6,282 nt of DNA from Cyanobacteria bacterium UBA11153 (GTDB lineage: Bacteria > Cyanobacteriota > Cyanobacteriia > Cyanobacteriales > Coleofasciculaceae): assembly GCA_003511885.1 (NCBI GenBank), contig DOIX01000273.1:94232-100513 (forward strand), in the 5' to 3' direction. Shown here piece by piece: positions 1 to 3,742 of the stretch. Below the pieces are notes generated by a model. That model was given only the letters and a program-made list of their open reading frames with translations, was not told the DNA's origin and searched no databases. A program made the translations under genes and the position numbers. Position 1 is the first letter of the stretch. Each line of letters starts with the position of its first letter.

Positions 1-89
1 TCAATTCCTCAAACCCTTGATTTTACTGCTTTCTGCTCTAGCCCCTAGCTGTATATGCTAATCCCCATTTTCCACTACCCTTAAAAAAC
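1..89. other. Leader upstream of the DUF5691 gene
   Basis: No coding sequence can be supported in these 89 bases. The stretch at about 37-80 is rich in C-runs (TAGCCCCTAG, then CCCCATTTTCCACTACCC) and resembles the degenerate short repeats found between cyanobacterial genes. There is no purine-rich Shine-Dalgarno sequence in the 20 bases before the ATG at 90, only a run of A. I see no well-spaced promoter pair. In this gene family the upstream neighbour is often a SWIM zinc-finger gene, but nothing of it is visible here. Confidence 0.4.
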
Positions 90-1631
90 ATGAACATTTG
101 GCAAGATATTCTCACCACAGCATTAGTTGGTACAGAAAGAAAAACCCTCACTCCAATACCGCCAACCAACCAACTTAGTCAACTCCTTTCCCAACTAAAT
201 TATAGGGATCCAGAAGGCACATTACTCAGTGCTGCTGCGATTATTTCTCTCTATCAAAAAGCAGAACAAATATCTGTAATAGATAACCAAACTCTCCCCA
301 CACCCTCTCAAAATTGCGATCTTTCAATCTGTAGTCCACTAGCGGCTGAATATCTAAAAGTAATCTTTCTTAAAGAAAGATTACTTTTATTATCGGAATG
401 GTTAACTACTGCCGCCGCCGCCAAAAAACAAGTACCAGCTTATTCCTTACCAGAATTATTAGAATTAGGGCGTACTTCACCCCACCTGCGACTAGCAATT
501 ATGCCAGTTTTAGGTAAGCGGGGACGCTGGTTAGCAGCCCAAAATCCTCAATGGGATTATGTAGTAGGTGAAGATATTGAGATAACTTGGCAAACAGGTA
601 GTAATGCGGCACGCCAACTGTTATTTCAGCAAATCCGTACCGAAAATCCAGCGGCGGCACGGGAAAAACTCATCAAAATTTGGGCAGAAGAAAAATCTGA
701 AGAAAAGTTAGGCTTTCTCCAAATATCCCCGACAGGATTGAATAAAGATGACGAGCCATTTTTAGAAGCAGCACTGGATGACAAATCTCCAGAAGTACGA
801 CAAAAAGCGGCGGAATTATTAGCCCATTTACCAGAATCGCGTTTATGTCAGCGGATGGCTACGCGAGTTACTTCCGCCTTAATTATCAAGCAAAATCGCC
901 ATCGTCTCCATCTCGATTTCAACCTTTCTCATGGCAGCGATGAAGGAATGCTCAGAGATGGAATTGATAGCAAAAATTCTCCCAAATTATTGGGCAAAAA
1001 AGCTTGGCAAATTTTGCAAATTGTAGCGGCAACACCACTCTCCCTGTGGTCACAAATTAATGATATTTCCCCAATTGAATGGATCCAAGCAGCCAAACGT
1101 AGCGAGTGGGATAGAACACTAGTAGATGGCTGGGTGGTTGCCGCATTAAGACAAAAAAATCCTGAATGGGCAGAAGTGTTGCTGTCAATGCACCATAATT
1201 TTAATGGTTATTTAGTCAATCATAATCAATCGATCCAAGGATTAATTAATGCCTTGCCACCTCAACGACAGGATACCTTTTTTATCAAATTTTTACAGGA
1301 AAATAAAACAATATTTGATACCCAAAACTCAGCTTTCTCCCTCCTCCGTCATTACCGCTATCCTTGGAGTCATGAATTTACTATGGCTCTAATCGATACT
1401 TTGGCATATCACCTGAAGCGTACTACAAATCCCTACGACTGGACATTGCGATCTGCTTTTCAAGATTTTGCCTGCTATATTCCCCTCTCCCTAGTTCCAG
1501 TCATATCTGTTATCATACCTAAAATAGTACCAAAGAATGCAAGTTGGGCATCTTTTTGGATAGAAGCAATTGATGACTTTATGGCATTGTTAAATTTCCG
1601 GGTAGAAATGATGAAAGAGTTGCGATATTAG
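90..1631 (+). CDS. DUF5691 family protein
   Basis: This is a 513-residue protein that I recognise as DUF5691, a family of unknown function normally about 500 residues long, so it appears full length. The N-terminus carries the family-like opening WQDILTTALVGTER (residues 4-17). Residues 35-60 and 80-115 are helical and Ala/Leu-rich. Residues about 120-150 hold a conserved-looking stretch with RLAIMPVLGKRGRWLAAQNP. Residues 216-250 (DDEPFLEAALDDKSPEVRQKAAELLAHLP) read like a HEAT-type helical repeat, so a protein-binding scaffold is plausible. There is no signal peptide or transmembrane segment, so it is probably cytoplasmic. The ATG at 90 is chosen because the conserved motif starts three residues later; no Shine-Dalgarno is visible. 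The ATPase gene follows 72 bp downstream, and the two families recur together with DUF5682, SWIM and VWA proteins. The role as an ATPase partner is inferred from that linkage only. A perfect 35-nt palindrome lies within codons 89-100. Confidence 0.87.
   Translation: MNIWQDILTTALVGTERKTLTPIPPTNQLSQLLSQLNYRDPEGTLLSAAAIISLYQKAEQISVIDNQTLPTPSQNCDLSICSPLAAEYLKVIFLKERLLLLSEWLTTAAAAKKQVPAYSLPELLELGRTSPHLRLAIMPVLGKRGRWLAAQNPQWDYVVGEDIEITWQTGSNAARQLLFQQIRTENPAAAREKLIKIWAEEKSEEKLGFLQISPTGLNKDDEPFLEAALDDKSPEVRQKAAELLAHLPESRLCQRMATRVTSALIIKQNRHRLHLDFNLSHGSDEGMLRDGIDSKNSPKLLGKKAWQILQIVAATPLSLWSQINDISPIEWIQAAKRSEWDRTLVDGWVVAALRQKNPEWAEVLLSMHHNFNGYLVNHNQSIQGLINALPPQRQDTFFIKFLQENKTIFDTQNSAFSLLRHYRYPWSHEFTMALIDTLAYHLKRTTNPYDWTLRSAFQDFACYIPLSLVPVISVIIPKIVPKNASWASFWIEAIDDFMALLNFRVEMMKELRY
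355..389. repeat. Perfect 17-bp-arm inverted repeat inside the DUF5691 gene
   Basis: Bases 355-371 are the exact reverse complement of bases 373-389, centred on A372. The left arm is TAAAAGTAATCTTTCTT. It lies fully within the coding frame and encodes residues 89-100 (LKVIFLKERLLL). As RNA it could form an AU-rich hairpin of about 15 bp, ending in a U-rich stretch (ACUUUUAUUAU). Its function is unknown. Perfect arms of this length are not expected by chance in 6 kb. Confidence 0.9.
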
Positions 1632-1654
1632 GAATCCATTTTTTTTGAGATTCC
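1631..1654. other. Weak stem-loop after the DUF5691 gene
   Basis: GGAATC (1631-1636) is complementary to GATTCC (1649-1654), with a 12-nt loop containing eight T. The stem begins at the last base of the stop codon. No T-run follows the stem, so I do not call it a terminator. With the short 72-bp gap, read-through into the ATPase gene is likely. A 6-bp stem could occur by chance. Confidence 0.25.
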
Positions 1655-1694
1655 CTCAAACATCAAAAGTGTTAAATTGAGCAGTTAAAACAAC

Positions 1695-1698
1695 AGGA
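1695..1698 (+). promoter_or_regulatory. Shine-Dalgarno of the AAA+ ATPase gene
   Basis: AGGA lies 5 nt before the first ATG (1704) and 8 nt before the immediately following second ATG (1707). The spacing favours the second ATG, so the protein may start one residue later than given. The other three genes show no comparable purine-rich site. Confidence 0.5.
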
Positions 1699-1703
1699 TA
1701 AAA

Positions 1704-2831
1704 ATGATGAATAAGGTAAAATCGGAAACTCAAAACTCAAAAATTAAGACTCAAAACTCAAAACTCCGGGAACAAGCAGAACAACAGTATAGTCAAGAAT
1801 TAGAGGAATTGGCAAAAATTGACCAGCGCCAGCGCCCAGGGAATTGGAAACTATCCCCTTGGGCTGTGACAACTTACCTCTTAGGAGGTACGCTAGAAAA
1901 CGGATTTGCGATCGCACCCAAGTATATCGGCGATCGCAGATTAATCGAAATTGCCGTTGCCACCCTTACCACAGACAGAGCCTTACTACTCCTTGGGCTT
2001 CCCGGTACAGCCAAATCTTGGGTTTCCGAACATTTAGCAGCAGCAATTTCTGGTGAATCTACTTTATTAATTCAAGGCACAGCAGGAACCAGCGAAGAAT
2101 CTATTCGCTATGGCTGGAATTATGCCCAACTTTTAGCAGAAGGGCCATCAATAAATGCTCTAGTTTCTAGTCCAGTAATGCGGGGAATGACCGAGGGAAA
2201 AATTGTTCGTTTAGAAGAATTAACCCGCATTCCTCCTGATATCCAAGACACTCTAATTACCATCCTTTCCGAAAAAATGTTACCTATTCCTGAATTAGGA
2301 GAACAAGTCCAAGCCATCAAAGGATTCAACTTAATTGCTACCGCAAACGATCGCGATAAAGGAGTAAACGATCTCTCTAGCGCCCTCAAACGCCGCTTTA
2401 ATACCGTCATCCTCCCTTTACCCAAAACTGCAACAGAAGAAGTAGACATCGTACAGCGTCGAGTGGCAAGCTTAGGATATGCTTTGGAATTACCAGCCGA
2501 ACCCCCAGCCCTAGCAGAAGTCCGCCGCATTGTCACCATCTTCCGGGAACTTCGCAACGGTATCACTGAAGATGGCAAAACCAAACTCAAATCTCCCACT
2601 AGTACTCTTAGCACTGCTGAAGCAATTTCAGTAGTAAATAGTGGCTTGGCACTAGCTGCTCATTTCGGGAATGGACGACTCTCTTGTACCGATATCGCCT
2701 CCGGACTAGTTGGTGTGGTAGTCAAAGACCCCATCCAAGATAAACTAGTTTGGCAAGAATATCTAGAGACAGTGGTCAAAGAAAGAGAGGGATGGAAAGA
2801 CCTCTATCGCGCTTGCAAAGAAGTAGGATAA
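1704..2831 (+). CDS. MoxR-group AAA+ ATPase (YehL-like)
   Basis: This 375-residue AAA+ ATPase is of the MoxR group, closest to the YehL type paired with VWA and DUF5682 proteins. It should hydrolyse ATP in an oligomeric ring to remodel or load a partner; the substrate is unknown. Walker A is GLPGTAKS (98-105, K104 and S105 binding nucleotide). The Walker B region is KIVRLEE (166-172), with E171 where most AAA+ proteins have Asp. Sensor 1 is IATAN (N215), and candidate arginine fingers lie in SSALKRRF (R230, R231). The sensor-2 helix position reads TLSTAEAISVV (about 301-311) and lacks an obvious Arg. The C-terminus (WQEYLETVVKEREGWKDLYRACKE) is intact. The start at 1704/1707 is forced: no other ATG, GTG or TTG start lies between it and the conserved region from about residue 21. 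Residues 9-21 (TQNSKIKTQNSKL) come from a heptamer DNA repeat and are probably not a functional domain. The protein appears cytoplasmic. Confidence 0.95.
   Translation: MMNKVKSETQNSKIKTQNSKLREQAEQQYSQELEELAKIDQRQRPGNWKLSPWAVTTYLLGGTLENGFAIAPKYIGDRRLIEIAVATLTTDRALLLLGLPGTAKSWVSEHLAAAISGESTLLIQGTAGTSEESIRYGWNYAQLLAEGPSINALVSSPVMRGMTEGKIVRLEELTRIPPDIQDTLITILSEKMLPIPELGEQVQAIKGFNLIATANDRDKGVNDLSSALKRRFNTVILPLPKTATEEVDIVQRRVASLGYALELPAEPPALAEVRRIVTIFRELRNGITEDGKTKLKSPTSTLSTAEAISVVNSGLALAAHFGNGRLSCTDIASGLVGVVVKDPIQDKLVWQEYLETVVKEREGWKDLYRACKEVG
1726..1766 (+). repeat. Heptamer repeat (ACTCAAA type) within the ATPase 5' end
   Basis: Degenerate period-7 copies of CTCAAAA occupy these 41 bases, with two blocks (AAACTCAAAACTCAAAA and GACTCAAAACTCAAAACTC) separated by a short AATTAA interruption. 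Such short tandem heptamers are frequent between genes in filamentous cyanobacteria. Here they are translated, giving the duplicated peptide TQNSK. They lie only 19-22 bases after the start codons. Confidence 0.75.
1908..1937. repeat. Pair of HIP1 octamers
   Basis: GCGATCGC occurs at 1908-1915 and again at 1930-1937, and also at 4917-4924, 5170-5177 and 6135-6142. Five copies in 6.3 kb compares with about 0.1 expected in random sequence. This is the highly iterated palindrome typical of many cyanobacterial genomes and is the main taxonomic clue. All five copies are inside coding sequence. Confidence 0.95.
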
Positions 2832-2833
2832 AA

Positions 2834-2853
2834 CAGTTAGAGTTAACTAACTG
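2834..2853. other. Stem-loop just after the ATPase gene
   Basis: CAGTTAG (2834-2840) pairs perfectly with CTAACTG (2847-2853) around a 6-nt loop AGTTAA, starting 3 nt after the TAA stop. On the + strand it is followed by CTAAAACTT, not a T-run, so it is not a classical terminator in that direction. It may protect the 3' end of the ATPase message or act as a pause site. Confidence 0.4.
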
Positions 2854-2891
2854 CTAAAACTTGGCATTTCTATCGCCAGAAGAATCGATTG

Positions 2892-2939
2892 ACTGAGACA
2901 TGGCTCAATTTGCCACTTTGTAGGTTTGTCTGAGTTTTT
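2892..2939 (+). terminator. Candidate intrinsic terminator between ATPase and FHA genes
   Basis: ACTGAGACA (2892-2900) can pair with TGTCTGAGT (2927-2935) in 8 of 9 positions (one G-G mismatch). A run of five T (2935-2939) overlaps the last base of the 3' arm. A second short stem, TGGC/GCCA (2901-2904 with 2912-2915), nests inside the 26-nt loop. The architecture fits an imperfect rho-independent terminator for the ATPase transcript. The long loop and modest GC content keep confidence low. Confidence 0.35.
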
Positions 2940-2954
2940 AGAAGCGGCTAATAT
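2926..2954 (+). promoter_or_regulatory. Possible sigma-70-type promoter for the FHA gene
   Basis: TTGTCT (2926-2931) and TAATAT (2949-2954) are separated by exactly 17 bp, and each matches the consensus at 4 of 6 positions. The start codon lies about 40 bp downstream of the -10 box. The -35 box overlaps the 3' arm of the terminator-like hairpin. Such pairs arise often by chance in AT-rich DNA. Confidence 0.3.
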
Positions 2955-2995
2955 TAAATAAGGCTGAAGTCTTTAGCACCTACCAATCAGAATCT

Positions 2996-3454
2996 ATGAA
3001 ACTTGAGATGCTCCCACTAGATCCCTCCCCAGATTATCAATCCCCAGATAGCCTCCCACCCTTGGACTCTGAAAATGCCAACTTGTCGGAATTAACTGAG
3101 GGTCATGTATTGATTGTTAAAGATGAACGGGGACAGCATCGGTTTGTCCTCGATGGCGATATCTATTCCATCGGACGAGAACGGGATTGCGATATCCGAT
3201 TGTACTCCCTGTTTGTCTCCCGCCATCATGCTACCTTGGTTCGCGTCCATCATGAAGATGAAACAGACTCCTATCGAATTGTAGACGGGACTCTCGAAGG
3301 GAGGGTGAGTGCCAATGGCTTAATGATTAATGGGAAAAAAGTCCATAGCTATGACTTGGAAAATGAAGAAAAGATTGTCTTTGGTCCTGGAGTCCAAGCC
3401 ATTTATTATAGAGTCCGTCAAACTCTAGATAACCCGGAGGATATGGAAGAATAA
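2996..3454 (+). CDS. FHA domain-containing protein
   Basis: This is a 152-residue single-domain forkhead-associated protein. FHA domains bind phosphothreonine peptides and recruit partners modified by Ser/Thr kinases. The domain spans about residues 36-140. It contains the phosphopeptide-binding landmarks GRERDCDIRL (G60, R61), SRHHA (S75, R76, H78) and SANGLMINGKKV (N107, G108), all of them intact. The first 35 residues are Pro/Ser/Asp-rich and probably disordered, and the last dozen are acidic (DNPEDMEE). There is no signal peptide, membrane segment or catalytic domain, so it should be a soluble adaptor. ATG 2996 is used because the next ATG (3008) would save only four residues; neither has a clear Shine-Dalgarno. 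The gene interrupts the ATPase-DUF5682 pair with large gaps on both sides, so a link to that module is inferred from position alone. Its stop codon lies within the left edge of the 70-bp repeat array. Confidence 0.94.
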   Translation: MKLEMLPLDPSPDYQSPDSLPPLDSENANLSELTEGHVLIVKDERGQHRFVLDGDIYSIGRERDCDIRLYSLFVSRHHATLVRVHHEDETDSYRIVDGTLEGRVSANGLMINGKKVHSYDLENEEKIVFGPGVQAIYYRVRQTLDNPEDMEE

Positions 3455-3626
3455 CACTAAGTTGTAAATTTTTGGTAAATTTTTAGATCGCCTCATGCTT
3501 AAGGTGGAGGGGATGGACTCCTAACACAAAGTTGTAAATTTTTGGTAAATTTTTAGCCTGCCTTATGCTTGAGGTGGAGGGAGTGGAACAATAGCACCAA
3601 GTTGTAAATTTTTGGTAAATTTTTAG
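3436..3626. repeat. 70-bp-period tandem array, three identical 28-bp cores
   Basis: Identical 28-bp cores lie at 3459-3486, 3529-3556 and 3599-3626, exactly 70 bp apart. Each core starts AAGTT and contains two adjacent 11-mers, GTAAATTTTTG then the same with a final A (3464-3474 and 3475-3485 in copy 1), so the array holds six 11-mers. The two 42-bp inter-core segments are related to each other (about 29 of 42 positions equal, sharing ATGCTT and GGTGGAGGG). Similarity at the 70-bp offset continues left of copy 1 into the end of the FHA gene (GGAGG, ATGGA, TAACAC). The right flank after 3626 keeps only a rearranged CCTT-ATGCT-GGG. A repeat unit of 70 is not a multiple of three, so it is not coding. 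Its role is unknown; it could hold regulator sites or bent DNA, or be a decaying repetitive element. Confidence 0.95.
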
Positions 3627-3742
3627 CTTACCTTCTCCTGATGCTGGGTTAGTCAGTTTCCTGGGGCTGAGTTGTTGGGAAAATCATTGCGGATCCGGAC
3701 AAGAGGCATCGGGAAATTGGTACTCTAAACTTAATCAAAACC
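3627..3742 (+). other. Leader of the DUF5682 gene
   Basis: Together with the repeat array this completes the 288-bp gap between the FHA and DUF5682 genes. I see no convincing promoter pair with correct spacing, no terminator and no Shine-Dalgarno before the ATG at 3743 (the preceding bases read TTAATCAAAACC). No small gene could be supported on either strand. Confidence 0.4.

Noticed and set aside
1844..2056. 70-codon open frame on the plus strand
   Set aside because: It is an out-of-frame reading of the ATPase gene with an Arg/Cys-rich, motif-free product.
2120..2614. 164-codon open frame on the minus strand
   Set aside because: It lies wholly inside the ATPase gene, which has clear Walker and sensor motifs; its translation is Arg/Ser-rich with no recognisable domain.
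3464..3477. NtcA-type site (GTA-N8-TAC)
   Set aside because: The second half reads GTA rather than TAC, so it is a direct and not an inverted repeat.
3459..3626. CRISPR-like array: three identical 28-bp repeats with two 42-bp spacers
   Set aside because: The two spacers are homologous to each other, the similarity continues into the FHA gene end, the core is a low-complexity AT-rich direct repeat, and no cas genes are nearby.
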